From Melieria omissa (lineage: Eukaryota > Arthropoda > Insecta > Diptera > Ulidiidae), in contig OZ020267.1 in the NCBI GenBank assembly GCA_963971225.1, positions 6,847,574 through 6,911,573 of the forward strand: a DNA stretch of 64,000 nucleotides, given 5' to 3'. The translations under genes were made by a program, and so were the position numbers. Below the pieces are notes generated by a model. It searched no databases. It was not told where the DNA came from and worked only from the letters and a program-made list of their open reading frames with translations. Shown here piece after piece: positions 1 through 11,420 of the stretch. Numbering within the stretch: position 1 is the first letter of the stretch; every line of letters starts with the position of its first letter.

Positions 1-484
1 GACCCCAAAGTTGTCTGAGAGCAACTTCACCTATTTTTCATCTTATAGCAAAAGCTACGATTGATTTATGGGTTTTATTTAGGTAGGCAACAACAAATTA
101 CTATTTTTGAAATGAAATTACAAATTACTAAAATTTTACTGCTATCCCCTAAATAATTTCCAATAATTTGTAGCGATATCCGGGAAAGTTTGTGTTCTAA
201 TTGAAGTCTACGAATTGGGCGCGTTTGATCAAAACTCGGTTTCTTTCTTTAAATTTAATCCAAAAATTATAATTTTGTATTTTTCCGTAAATATGAAATA
301 ACTTTTCTGTAACTAAAAAATATTGATATAAAATTTATTTAACCCATTTTGAGCTAACATTGTTCAAAAGCAAACTAGTTCTAGAACTCTAACAAAGAGG
401 TGTGGCGACTTCAAATGTCGTGTGCACACTTCGTAGACAAGTCTTTTATGATTTAAATACCAAAAAGTAATATCGAGACACAGG
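1..484. other. AT-rich flank, no gene seen
   Basis: AT-rich sequence with no open frame of note. A phrase like those in the array that follows (GACCCC) appears at the very start, so the array may continue outside the window. Nothing else is supported. Confidence 0.4.
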
Positions 485-1725
485 GTAAAATTCGGTATCA
501 AAAGGGTTAACTCTTTGTTGACCCCGTCGGAGTTTTTAAAAAAATTACTTGTCTAATTGTTTATCATTTGAAGTGCTTTCATCATAATTGATTTATTCAT
601 CATGTTTCTTTATACAAACTCTTAACCCATTGTTGACCCTGTCAGACATGGGTTCTCGAACAAAATGAAAAATATGTGTTGAATTATTTTAGATTTCAAG
701 TGTTTTCACCATACTTGAAATAAACTGATTTATTAAATCATGTTTGTCCATACAAACTCTTAACCCATCATTGACCCTGTTAGATTTCCATTTTTCAAAA
801 AAAACTAAAAACACATTTTGAATTATTTTTTCCTCTTCCGAATTAGTAGTTCCTTTTAACTCTTTGTTGACCCCGTCAATCAATTGATTTATTAAATCAT
901 GTTTCTTTATACAAACTCTTAAACCATCGTTGACCCCGTCAGATATGGGTTCTCGAACAAAATGAAAAATATGTGTTAAATTCTTTTGGATTTCAAGTGT
1001 TTTCACCATATTTGAAATAAACTGATTTATTAAATCAGGTTTCTCCATACAAACTCTTAACCCATAATTGACCATGTTAGATGTCGATTTAAAAACAAAA
1101 AATTTAAAACACATATAGAATTATTTCTTATTTGAAGTAGATAATTCACTAAGTGCTTTATACAAACTTTTAACCCATCGTTGAACCATTAGATTTTGAT
1201 TTTTACAAAAATTAAAAACACATGTCTCGAATTATTTTTGATCTTAAGTGTTTTTACCAATTTTCAAGTCAGAACACCCATCAATCTTATGTTTTCTCAG
1301 TTATTCTAAACAAACTATTAACCCATCGTTGACCCCATCAGATTTTGATTTTCGAAAAATTAAAAACACATGTAGAATAATTTTTCGTTTGAAGTGCTTT
1401 TGCTGAATTTGAAGTAAAAACCCCATTAAAATTTTTTATACAAACTTTAAACCCTCAGTTTACCCTGTTAGATTTCGATTTAAAAAATAAATCAAAAACA
1501 TGTGATTATTGTTTGTTATTTCAAGTATTTTCACTAATTTTTAAGTTCATGTTTTTTTCTTAGTTTTCCCGTATACGAAGTTTAACCCATTGTTGATTTG
1601 AAATTTTGATTTTCGAAAAAACTGAAAAACACAAGTCGAGTTATTTATCTGTGAGTATATTCACATAGTTTTAAATCAATATCAAATCAAATTTCTTCAT
1701 CCAACACCTTAACCCATGTTTTGCC
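485..1725. repeat. Diverged tandem array, unit about 132 bp
   Basis: A phrase close to CTTAACCCATCGTTGACCC recurs near 505, 620, 752, 860, 915, 1050, 1166, 1309, 1442, 1573 and 1705. Spacing is mostly 121-143 bp, followed each time by GTYAGATTT and an AT-rich stretch containing a 'TTTGAAGTGTTTTCACC'-like phrase. Copies are clearly diverged, so the array is old. The minus-strand open frame at 689-1114 is a by-product of the repeat and repeats its own peptide (NDGLRVCM..HDLINQ). Each unit carries TTAACCC, the same start as the TTAA miniature elements elsewhere in the window. Confidence 0.8.
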
Positions 1726-1794
1726 TCCTTAGACATCGAATTTCAAAAAATTTCGTCATAGCGAAAGTTAATTTTTCAAGATGTATCTATGTAC

Positions 1795-1875
1795 AGTTAG
1801 AATTTCATGTTTGTAGCTTTATCGGTTTGGGATGGGCGATGATAAATCAGTCAGTCAGCCAGTCAGACGCTGGGA
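1795..1875 (+). repeat. Dispersed repeat shared with 15160-15245
   Basis: About 70 bp including CATGTTTGTAGCTTT, GGTTTGG and the tetranucleotide run CAGTCAGTCAGCCAGTCAG. The reverse complement of 15165-15240 has the same ordered phrases. It looks like a piece of a dispersed element rather than coding DNA, although both copies translate to a similar short peptide (HVCSF.GL.W.M.NQSV). Confidence 0.6.
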
Positions 1876-1979
1876 TTTTAGCCCCTGACAGTTCAACGTT
1901 AGCAACAGTAGGGTTGTCGCACTTCTATTCATCCGTAAGTCTGTCAATGAAAACCTTAACTCACACAAAAATGTGAATA

Positions 1980-3260
1980 TTTTTATCTGCAACACAACCT
2001 TTTTAGATCTGACACTCAGTTGATTTGTGCTAAAAGGTGACCAGATAGCAATTTTTCGAGTAGGAATGTCTCAGCAACTGTTAAAAATATGAATTACGTC
2101 TGAATGTCAAAATATTTAGTGTAGTTTGCCATTTCATTATGCATCGTTTAACGCTTAAAAAATGTGTGAAAATTATTAAAAAAATATTATCGAAATTCCG
2201 GCTCAGTTGTAAATACGCAAATTGAAGTGCCATTTCGTCGCACCGTTGAAAAGTTTGATCCTAAGTAAACCCTTTCCCTGTCTTTCATGTTGGTGGCGTA
2301 AGAAAGAGATTACTTTGGACAAACTCCAGGCCAACTTTCGCGACGTCATAGTCAAAATAAGTCCGCAAATATATTGAACCGAGTCATCAAAAATTGGACC
2401 GAACACTTGAAGCACTGCCAGCGAAGCCAAGGCGGCCATTTAAATTATGTGTTCTTCCATACATACATAATTACATGAATATAGCTTCAAAACAATGCCA
2501 GAATCCATTTGATATATCACATTGTTGTTGTTTTATTTAAATGTATTTTCTTATGGTTCTCACCTCGTCATTCTTTACAAGAACATAGGCAGAAAATTAA
2601 TGAACTCATGAAGTTTATAAAATCAATAAATTTATTTAATGTTCCTAAAAGTCCTAAATCAATAAACTCTTTTTTAGTTTTTGAGTTTTTCATTAATTTA
2701 TTGAATGTTACAAGAAGCAAAAAAGGACACAAGTATGAACAAAAATCGGCAACAATGAAACGAGGAAAGTTTAAGAAGAATAAACAAAACAGTTTTTAAA
2801 TAATTTGCTATGAATCGAGAGAATTTGAAGGGTAAAGGTACAATTTATGAACTGCATGCAATCTATGTAAGTAATGTAATATAATATTTACTAAATCATT
2901 ACAGAAGGCAGATACCGGTCGTCTTTCGTTACATTGGACAAGTAAATTACTGAAAATATCCCATGATTTGATTAGTTCCCAGCAGGCGAGGAGTTCTTTT
3001 TAAAGTTATTTTTATGAATTTCGAATTAAAATCAAACATTACAATGCATAGATTTTTAAATGAATCCTTGATGTGTTGCATCTGAGCTGGGTTACAGAAA
3101 GGATCTAATTACGATAAGGATTAGGACTTATTTGGCTTTAATTAAAGTTTGTGATGTTATGCGTTGTGATAAGGGTTGAAGAATTGGATCTACTGTAGTC
3201 CAAGGGGTCAGGTTTCTGGTTGATGGATACTTAAGTGGAAAAGATACGCGTTGTAACAAA
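1980..3260. other. AT-rich intergenic DNA with one unplaced open frame
   Basis: Mostly AT-rich with no repeat recognised. On the minus strand a 78-codon frame (2439-2203) covers a GC-richer island at 2200-2440. I do not recognise the product, and there is no supporting splice or promoter evidence, so it is not called as a gene. The rest holds nothing I can identify. Confidence 0.35.
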
Positions 3261-3264
3261 CTAT

Positions 3265-3400
3265 CCTTACTGACTGTCAGGTTTCCAATAGATCCTGTTT
3301 AACCTTATTGACTGGTTTCTAATAGATCCTGGTTAACTTTTTTGCTTCTCAGCTTTTTAATACATCGATATTTATATCACTGGATAAACAGGCTATGACA
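3265..3400. repeat. Outlying copy of the 4.8-5.5 kb repeat
   Basis: Contains GACTGTCAGGTTTCCAATAG, AGATCCTGGTTAAC and ATCGATATTTATATCACT, all of which recur in the array at 4800-5545. It is a detached or decayed unit of that family. Confidence 0.6.
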
Positions 3401-3479
3401 CGGATCTCCAACCTGGCTCCACAATGCTTTTAAAAAAACTCAAAGAATCCTAAGCGTTCAATTAGTCATTGTAAACATT

Positions 3480-3740
3480 TAAAAAAGTCATTCTACTAAA
3501 TTATTCTAAGCATCAACCAACAATCTGTAAACAATTGGATTGTGTTCACTAAAGAACCGAATCCGAAACATGTCACTGAACCGGAAACAAGTTCCATAAC
3601 AGAAGTTTGCGTAAAAACCATCCATAAAGTTGTGAAAAACATTAGTATTCGTTCTGTGCCGTCTATGGCTCCGAGTTCTGGCGGCCTTGGCGAACTTAAC
3701 TTTGAAGTTGTCTACTATAAAGTTTACCATTAAGTCTTCA
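3480..3740 (+). other. Orphan open frame, about 80 codons
   Basis: From about 3500 a plus frame is open to a TAA at 3731 and ends in ...LGELNFEVVYYKVYH. The local composition is less AT-rich than the flanks, and a possible acceptor (ATTCTAAG) precedes it. The minus strand is also open over 3506-3730, which weakens the coding case. I recognise no family. It could be a transposon remnant or chance. Confidence 0.12.
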
Positions 3741-3884
3741 AAGTACTATTTGCGTATTTAAAAACTTCATAAAGACTTGTAAGTTGCTGCTAACTAAGTC
3801 CTCTCAACTAAATATTAACTAACTATTTGTTAACTAATCACTAAACAACTTTGTATTTTCTTTGCAACAAAGAGTAGTTCACAA

Positions 3885-4175
3885 AAACTGAACCCCATGC
3901 GGCAGCACATTTCTCTTAGCTGCTGCACAATTCGCACTCTTCGTCTACGCTCGTCCGGTGTCTCTTTGCGTTGCCCAAACACAGCCGCAAATGTGTACGA
4001 ATAGCGCGAAATGCGCCAACAGCCGAGTGCCGGCTAACTGAGCGGAGTATTTAATTGGCAAGGTCGTTTGGCGTAATGTTGGCTTCATTGGCAAAGCTTT
4101 TTCCTCTTTTCGCGACCGTCGCTCTGTGAGCACTAAGCGCAACTGAAGAGTAACCAATTAAATGCGGTAAATATT
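3885..4175. other. GC-richer single-copy block
   Basis: A non-repetitive segment of about 290 bp with phrases such as GCGCCAACAGCCGAGTGCC, sharply different from its AT-rich surroundings. No convincing open frame. It resembles the other single-copy blocks in this window and could be regulatory DNA. That is inference from composition only. Confidence 0.3.
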
Positions 4176-4795
4176 TTGCAAAAATATTCAAGAGAAACCA
4201 GCATTGTTTGGCTGCATTGAATGTGACATTTTCGTTGAAATTTTAATGTATAAAAATTTAATAAAATATTATATTATATAGAATATTAGATTATATAGAA
4301 AAATATAAAGAATATTGTCGATTAAGTGATTGAACATTTGTAAATAAATTCAGCAGATTTGGTGAGATGAAAACAATTATTGATTGATGACTAAAATTTG
4401 TATAGTTTGTATAGTTTGTTATTAGTTATTATTTTTTTATTAGTTATAGTTATAGTAGTTAGTATGTAATGACATGACATAAGTATTTTAAGAATATATT
4501 TCTGATGAATGGCAGAGCAAAAGTCGAAATCTCTGCAAAACAACTGAATAATAGTTGTTTGTGGTCTAATGGTTGCTCCGTCGGCGTTTGACAAAGGCTT
4601 ATAGACTGACATAGACTTAGACAGACAAAGGCTCAACTTCTTGACGTATATATAGGATAACATTCATCCAACCACTTTATTCTAGGGAATCTAACGTACA
4701 TATATCTCCATTGTTGATCATATTCTTACTTGCATCCAGCTCATGGAAGGATACACATCGTCAAATGCTTGAATTGACTACAACACCAAATCACA
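4176..4795. other. AT-rich spacer
   Basis: Simple AT-rich runs (TTATATAGAATATTAGATTA and similar) and TTAGTTAT repeats near 4380-4460. Nothing else seen. Confidence 0.4.
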
Positions 4796-4799
4796 TTTT

Positions 4800-5545
4800 T
4801 GACTTTCAGGTATTCTGGTCCTTATTGAGTGTCCGTTCTCGAATATCGATCATTATATCACTTTTGAGACTGTCAAGTGTCTAAAAGATAGATCCCGGTT
4901 AATTTTTTCACTGTCAGATTTCTAATAGATTGACCCCGGTTAACCTTATTGAGTGTCAGGTTTCTAATAAATTAATATCGATCATTATATCACTTTTGTG
5001 ACTGTCTGGTGTCTAAATGACTGATCCTGGTTAGCTTTATTGACTGCAAGATTTGTAATAGGTTAACCAGTCTACCTTAGGGACCGACAGATTTCTAATA
5101 GATCGATCCCGGTTAACCGTATTGAGTGCCAGGGCTGTAATAAATTTCTATCGATTCTTATATCACTTTTGTGACTATCAGTTGTCTTAAATATAGATCC
5201 TGGTTAGCTTTATTGACTCTAAGATTCCTAAAAGATAGATCCAGGTTAACCTTTTGGACTGTCAGTTTTCTTACAGATCGATACTAGTTAACCTATTGAG
5301 TGCCAGGTCCCTAGTAAATTTGTATCGATCATTATATCTTTTTTGTGGCTGTCCGATGTCTTAAAGATAGATCCTGGTTAGCATTATTGACTGTTAAATT
5401 TCTAATAGATCGATGCTGGTTAACCTTACTGTGAGGTTTCCTTAGTTAATTTTCTTGACTATCAGATTTCAAAAAGATCCTGGTTAACCTCATCAACTGT
5501 AAGGTTTTTAAAAGAGTTAAACTGGTTAACGTTATTGACTGTCAG
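4800..5545. repeat. Diverged tandem array, unit about 133-177 bp with shorter sub-repeats
   Basis: TATCGATCATTATATCACTT or close variants recur near 4844, 4977, 5147 and 5324. Between them a shorter phrase repeats every 50-60 bp: GACTGTCAGGTTTCTAATAG and GATCCTGGTTAACCTTATT. The spacing of the long unit is 133, 170 and 177 bp, and the 3' end decays into short units. An isolated relative lies at 3265-3400. Confidence 0.75.
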
Positions 5546-5697
5546 GATCCTTAAACTAAAATTCCTTAAATTCAAATAAAAACCCAAATTAATGGTATAT
5601 CCTTTAAGATAGAGTAACCCTAATGGGGGTTACCGGAGACCAAAAAAGAGTTTAGAAAATGAACCAGCTAACAAAAAGTCGATAATGGACTTTAATG

Positions 5698-5860
5698 TAC
5701 CTGATCCTAGGAAGGTAGTTCTCAAAATCTTCTGCCTAGTTGGAGATCGACGTCGAAGAGGAAATCCTTGTCTCCGGTGGAAGGATCAATTCCAGGACGC
5801 CCTATCATCTCTTGGTGTAATCAACTGAAGAAGGCGCGCGAATTACTTTCCAGACCTCAA
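5698..5860 (+). mobile_element. 3' fragment of the RTE-type LINE
   Basis: AGGAAGGT(A)GTTCTCAAAATCTTC matches the LINE at 11056-11080. The sequence then jumps to the equivalent of 11235-11340 (GAGATCGACGTCGAAGAGG, CTCTTGGTGTAATCAACTG, AAGGCGCGCG). An internal deletion therefore joins two parts of the LINE's 3' coding end. It is non-functional and carries no tail repeat. Confidence 0.7.
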
Positions 5861-6500
5861 AATTCTTTCCTCACAATTTACTTTGATTTCTTTCTGCTTT
5901 GAACCTTTCAATTTTTGCTGACAAAGCATATTTCTTGTTTTGGATTGAGGAACGAGGTAACTTAAAACATTTGAGTAAGTCAGTCTTAAGATCCGCAGCA
6001 AACAAAACGTTTGTACGGATCAATAAATACTTATATGAAAAAAGGAAGGAGTTTTTTACCTTACAAGAACTGTGTCCGAAGACACAAAACCATAACTTGC
6101 GCAAAGAAGCTTTCCTGAAAAGCTCATCTAAGCACAAAACCACAAGGATTGCAATATGAATCTTGCTATCTCCCTGATATCGAGAATTGGCAGAAGGTTA
6201 GGCTGTTGAAAAACAGGGATCCTAAGATTTTAAGTCTTCAAATGTGGTTTGAAATGGTGTTGGACTGAAAAGTTGTCTACGCCATTCTACCCCAAAATGA
6301 AATTCTAGCCACTGAATAGCTATGTGGATCTGGTTTAGTGATGGCACATATAATGTTTCAATCTACAGCATTGACAAATTGAAGATTTCTGTTGATAGAA
6401 GACAACGGAATAAGAACAAGAACCTACTCGAGATAAGGTTTGACAGAGCTAATAGAAGCGAGGTTCATAATAAACTGAGGGCCAAAATGTACCCAACAGT
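5861..6500. other. Unassigned sequence with opposed open frames
   Basis: A plus frame of about 86 codons ending at 6159 overlaps a minus frame of about 90 codons at 6143-5871. Neither product is recognised (plus frame includes TFVRINKYLYEKRKEFF), and the two-strand openness is a warning against coding. It could be the decayed body of an element next to the LINE fragment. Confidence 0.2.
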
Positions 6501-6830
6501 TTTCAGCCTCGGCTAATTCCTCGTCAGTTTGACAGAGGTTTTGTTTTATCGCCAATGGTTCACTGATTCTTCTGCCAATTCTTTTCTTTTCTTCCTTCCT
6601 TCCTTTCCTTTTTATCGCCAAGGGTTCACTAATTCTATGAAGCCTCGGCCAAATTCTCGACAGTATGACAGCAGTTGATTTTAATTCCCCAGAAATCAGC
6701 ACTGAATCACTGATTCTATTAAGCTTTGGTCAATGCCTCGACAGTATTACAGAAGTTGATTTTTATCGTCACGAAACCAGAACTGATTCACTGGTCCTAT
6801 GAAGCTTCTATTTTTGACGAATGAATCTGA
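6500..6830. repeat. Short tandem array, unit about 80 bp
   Basis: Three diverged units with the order CCTCGGC(T/C)AA, CTCG(T/A)CAGT(T/A)TGACAG, TTTTATCG..., TTCACT(G/A)ATTCTAT begin near 6508, 6644 and 6723. A pyrimidine run (TTCCTTCCTTCC) at about 6585-6612 interrupts the first interval. Confidence 0.65.
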
Positions 6831-7425
6831 TGTTTCATACTTTCCATCTTTGATAAAAGAAAATCAATACTTACCCACCCAGACTAGCTGCCCACTTCCA
6901 TAAAATATTCAATATTTACAATAAAAATTATTAGTAGAAAACATTTTGTTTCACTTTCAACATCGACGCCTTATGGCATCTACCGTACGGCAGTTTTTAG
7001 GTTACAGTGTCAACGTAAACAATTCGTACGGCCCAATTTTGACAAGCATTTCATTTTACAAAACCACAATGCAAAAACAAAACAACGAAAATTGGCAAAA
7101 AAGTGCGAAATGTTGGAAAAAATCGCACAACCAAATTAGACTAAGTATATTTGTTTAAGTATTCGCACATGTAAACAAACATCAGCCATAGCCGAGCGGT
7201 CTGCTGGAGCGCGCACAGCCCACTCGTAGAAGTACACGTACTCGTACACCTACGCGCCCATCTAAACACCGCCGCGGCACCGAAGTGCGCTGCGAAGCGG
7301 ACGGACGGAGAGAAAGAAAGAAACCATATTGTCTGTCGTAGACATTTGTATACTCAACACGTGAATGAATACATAAACATTGTTTAGATGCGGAATATTA
7401 TGTACTACGTATATGTGGGTGCATG
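6831..7425. other. AT-rich spacer with a GC-rich single-copy core at 7185-7330
   Basis: The core is GC-rich (CACCGCCGCGGCACCG and similar) and non-repetitive. A tRNA-like box A at about 7189 has no matching box B. No gene is called. The flanks hold nothing recognisable. Confidence 0.3.
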
Positions 7426-8790
7426 CAGTGTTGCCAGATCTAAGGTATTTACTGAAAAAATCAGGGATTTATAATTTGTCTCCTAAATGCTGCTGCGAGA
7501 AGGTCATTAGTTCTTCTCCGAGCTCACTGTTTACAAAGTTTTTGATTTTTGTTTGAACTATAGTCGAGCCTCGATTTATCGATATTCGATTAAGTGGTAA
7601 CATTATTCGAAAAAAATAATGAAAAACAACTTGTTTACCCCGATTAACCGCGATTACATATAGTAACCGGGTAAAAAATTTCGAAGCAATTTATTTTAAA
7701 ATTTATAAAAATTGTACTGGTTTAATAAAAATATAGTCAAATTGTTAGATTTTCTAAAAAGTTTTCAAGAGCAAGAAATTAATGGTTTAAAAAGGTTGCA
7801 CTGCATATAGAATTCGATGATCATACGAAAACTCAGTTTCACTTTGTTAACTTATCGCACGTTTTTCAATTTCTATTTTCAAATAGAATTCTGTTATAAA
7901 AAATGTTATTCATTTGTTGTTTTTCGAAGCAATCTGGCAAGATTTCTAAAAAGTTTCCAAAACCAGAAATCAATGAGGTGAAAGGTTGGACTATATCCAG
8001 AATTGGATAATGAAAGTTTTCGAAAATTCTTCAATTCTTTTATAAAAGTTTGTATTCATTTATTGTTTTCCGAAGCAAGCTGGCAACATTGGTGTGTCAA
8101 TCATATAGACAAATTTTGAAGTTTTCCAAAAAGATTTAAAAAACCGAAGCAATCTGGCAACACTGGTGTCAATAATAATGAAAACAGGTTTTCAAAAACC
8201 AGGAATCAATGAGTTGAAAGGTTGGACTGTATCCGGATTTGGATAGTGAAACTTTTCAAAAATTCTTTAATTCTTTTATAAAAATGTTTATTCAATTATT
8301 GTTTTCCGAAGCAATTTGGCAACACTGGTGTGTCAATAAAATATAAAAATTGTCAAGTTTTCCAAAAAGATTTCAAAAACCGAAGCAATCTGGCAACACT
8401 TTTCAAAAACCAGAAATCAATGAGTTAAAAGCTTGGACTTTATCCGGAATTGAATTATGAAAGTTTTCAAAAATTTTAAATTAATGAACTGAAAAATTGG
8501 ACTGTACACAGAATTGGATGATCCCATGAAAACCAGGTTTATCTTTGCTAACTTTTCCCACGTTTTTCAATTTGTGCCGTAAAATATTTTTCAATTCAAT
8601 TCAATTCATTTATCGTTTTTCCGAGGCAATGTTGAAATGATATAAGTGGAAAAATTATCCAACTGTTCAAAAAAAGAAATTCATGAATGAATGACTTTTC
8701 CAAGTCCAAGTCAAATGAAAACTCAGTTCTAACTAAAATTTATTTATCGTTGAACCGAAACAATCTGGCAACACTGGTGTGTAAAAAAGT
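7426..8790. repeat. Tandem array, unit about 235 bp, built around hAT-like termini
   Basis: CGAAGCAATCTGGCAACACTGGTGT-like phrases (given here in pieces: CGAAGCAA, CTGGCAACACTGG) occur near 7925, 8072, 8146, 8308, 8381 and 8757. Equivalent copies are 235-236 bp apart (8072/8308 and 8146/8381). Other shared phrases are AACCAGAAATCAATGAG and TTGGACT(A/G)TATCC. The segment opens at 7426 with CAGTGTTGCCAGATC, the exact start of the hAT-like elements at 15488 and 40508. A CCTCGATTTATCGAT phrase near 7567 looks like another transposon end but is unproven. Confidence 0.7.
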
Positions 8791-9545
8791 TCAATCAATT
8801 GTTAACTTTTCTAAAAAACTGTCAGAAATTAATGAGTTAGAGAAATTAATAAATTTAATCGTTAAAATGTCTCACAGAAAATACGACCTGGACTGCAGTA
8901 AGATTTCTTTATGAGAAGAAAGAGCTGCCAACAGTATGAAAAAAATTCCCAACCATGGCTACAAGAAAAATCCGAGGAAAATACTAAAATTTTCGTACTT
9001 TGATTAAAGTTCGCAAACATGTCTCACTTTAGGTGTAGTTTTGTTTAGATATATTTTTTTCTTTTTTGTTGTCATATTTTTGTAAATAAAAAACAAAAGC
9101 ATTCTTATAAAAAAATACACATTTCTTGTTGTGTTTATTTTGTTGTATGGGTTTGTGTGTGTAACGTACTAAAACTTGTATGAAAAAATTAAAGTTTTGT
9201 ATGGGCGAAATTTGCAAATTGCAAAAACTAAAGCAGATGTTTTACACATAAACAGTGCCGTAAGATTTGGACGTCGTTATTGAAGAATTTGCAAAGCAAA
9301 CAAATTTAGTCTTCCCAATTTTGAATGCCCTAAGTTTTGTGACTAGCAGATGATATCAATTCCAACAGGGCGAAAGTATTCAAAAATTAACTAATTCCAA
9401 CTAATTTCAAAGAGACGAGAGCATTACAGTGGTCAACAAAAAATTTGTATTTTAGTTTTATTTTGACAATTGAACTATAAAATTGCGTGATTATTTCTGA
9501 CTGAAATAAAAAAATAAATAAATTAGACATTGTAGACGATTGAAG
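8791..9545. other. AT-rich spacer
   Basis: AT-rich, with short open frames of no recognisable content on both strands. No RNA or repeat identified. Confidence 0.35.
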
Positions 9546-9547
9546 AG

Positions 9548-9625
9548 GCTTCGATAGCACAGCGTGAAGTGCACTGAACGCTCATTCCAGAGATTGTAGG
9601 TTCTATTCCTACTTGGCTTGGTACC
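9548..9625 (+). repeat. tRNA-like sequence (tRNA pseudogene or SINE head)
   Basis: A perfect D-type stem GCAC/GTGC (9557-9560 with 9569-9572) and a perfect T-type arm GTAGG-TTCTATT-CCTAC (9596-9612) are spaced as in a tRNA, with a box A-like TAGCACAGCG. The anticodon arm has a mismatch and lacks the usual T before the anticodon, and the acceptor ends do not pair. It is therefore not a functional tRNA. It is most likely the head of a decayed tRNA-derived SINE. Confidence 0.55.
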
Positions 9626-10006
9626 ATTTTTTACCCTAAAATTCAAATTTGTAATTTTTTTTCCATGTTTTCAGCATTGCCCAATCAAATTCTTTACCTA
9701 TGAAAAAGCTCAGGTAAGCTCACATGGGATTTACTTTTGAGTCTAATACGATGGAAAATAATATTTGTCACCTACAAATTTTGTAACAAGCAAATATTCT
9801 GGGAGGTCTTAAACCACTTTTCCACCCAATCCTTCCCACTCCAATCAATTGTTATGAGCAACTTGCAGCAGATTTTCATATCCAGTAAATATGTTGCAAC
9901 GTATGCATCATCCAAAATAAACTCATCAGAGACACCAACCTCTTCGTTTTTCAAGAACACCTCCTATTTATTTATTAGAAGCTGATGCACATACGGCGCT
10001 CTACAT
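9626..10006. other. Spacer
   Basis: No recognisable gene or repeat. A plus frame and a minus frame overlap at 9737-9985, which suggests chance. Confidence 0.35.
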
Positions 10007-10309
10007 TAGAGCTGGGAAACTATTCATAGTTCGATAGTTTGAGTGACAAAATTTTAATACTAGCGGATAAATCAAAATTGATTCATCTATACACCAGGCA
10101 ATTGTACTGAAAAAATATTTACATTGAAAGCTTTTATCAAGACCCCTATTTTGATACTTATGGCGGTTGTTCAATATTAAGACTTTGAGTTTCTGGAAGA
10201 ATACCACGACTCTCTTCCAATGCTAATGCAATTTTCCTGTTTCAATGCTATGAGACGAGTAGTTCCAAAAGTGTTGCATAATAAAACTTGTAGTTATATT
10301 TTAATCGAT

Positions 10310-11420
10310 ACACACCATCTCTTCATCGATTACAAGGCAGCATTCGATAGCCCGATAAGGGATCGCCTACATGCCGCATTGTCTGAACTTGGTATCCCTG
10401 CAAAGCTTGTGAGACTTTGGAGAGCGAGGTTGAGCAATATGCGAAGCTCCGTCAAGGTTGGAAGTGACCTCTCCGACCCCTTTGATACCGTTCGAGGTTT
10501 CAGACAGGGTGATCCTTTGTCCTGCGACCTCTTTAATTTCACCATGGAGAGTGTTCTGCGCAAGGCCGGTGTACATCGTAATGGCACAATTTTCACCAAG
10601 TGTCCAGCTCCTTGCCTACGCTGATGACATTGATGTCATCGGACGTAACAAGTGAGATGTCACCGCTGCCTTTGCGGCTATCGAAAGAGAATCTGCCAAA
10701 ATGGGTCTGGTGGTAAATGAGGGCAAGACGAAGTATATGCTGTCTACACGCAGGGACTCGCAGCGGCTAGGGTCTCACGTCGAGGCCGACAGGTATACCT
10801 TTGAAGTTGTCAAGGAATTCGTCTTCCTTGGCACCGCCATCAACAGCAGCAATGATGTCAGTCTGGAGATAAAGCGAAGGATTACTCTTGCCAACAGGTG
10901 CTACTACGGTCTCGGTAGGCAATTGAGAAGTAGAGACCTCTTTCGACCGACAAACTTTGCACTCTATAGGACGCTTATCTTGCCCGTGCTCCTCTATAGC
11001 GCTGAAGCATGGACAATGACACGAAACGACATAGCGGCCCTTGGAGTGTTCGAGAGGAAGGTGCTTCGCAAAATCTTCGGCCCTGTTCGGGTTGGTGACG
11101 ACTATCGCATACGAACCAATAACGAGCTGTATGAGCTGCATAAAGACATGGACGTAGCGCAGCGAATTAACATCCAGCGGCTACGCTGGCTCGGTCATGT
11201 CTGCCGTATGGACGACGAAGCTCCGGCCTCCCTCTTGGAGGTCGACGGCGAAGAGGGAGGCCGTGTCTCCGGTGAAGGACCAAGTTGAAGAGGCCCTGTC
11301 AACTCTTGGTGTGACCAACTGGAGAAGGCGCGCGCAGAGCAGAGGCACCTGGAATGAAGTTTTGCGGCAGGCCGTAACCCGATAACGGGTTGTTATGGCC
11401 AGTTAAGTAAGTAAGTAAGT
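10310..11420 (+). mobile_element. 5'-truncated RTE-clade LINE, reverse-transcriptase remnant
   Basis: The conceptual product is the C-terminal part of a LINE reverse transcriptase. It begins at FIDYKAAFDS, continues through GIPAKLVRLWRA, the RQGDPLSCDLFNF block and the catalytic YADDIDVIGR block (10616-10645), then KMGLVVNEGKTKYM, FVFLGTAI, EIKRRI..ANRCYYGL, LYSAEAWTM, FERKVLRKIFGPV and LRWLGHVCRMDD. This block order matches insect RTE-type endonuclease/reverse-transcriptase proteins. The endonuclease domain and the 5' part of the RT are missing. Breaks: a frameshift near 10600, an in-frame TGA at 10653 and another frameshift around 11225-11270, after which the end reads VEEALSTLGVTNWRRRAQSRGTW. 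The 3' end has GCCGTAACCCGATAACGGG and a TAAG tandem tail at 11404-11419. It cannot be functional. Confidence 0.9.

Noticed and set aside
689..1114. 141-codon minus frame with internal peptide repeats
   Set aside because: By-product of the 132-bp tandem array. Other parts of the array are closed.
2203..2439. 78-codon minus frame starting MAALASLAVLQVFG
   Set aside because: I cannot assign it to any family. No splice, promoter or repeat evidence, so it is left as unplaced sequence.
5861..6160. 86-codon plus frame as a gene
   Set aside because: Opened by a TTG rather than an ATG, with the opposite strand also open over the same span. No homology recognised.
7185..7260. tRNA-like start TAGCCGAGCGGTC
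   Set aside because: Box A-like only. No box B or T arm at the right distance, and no cloverleaf.
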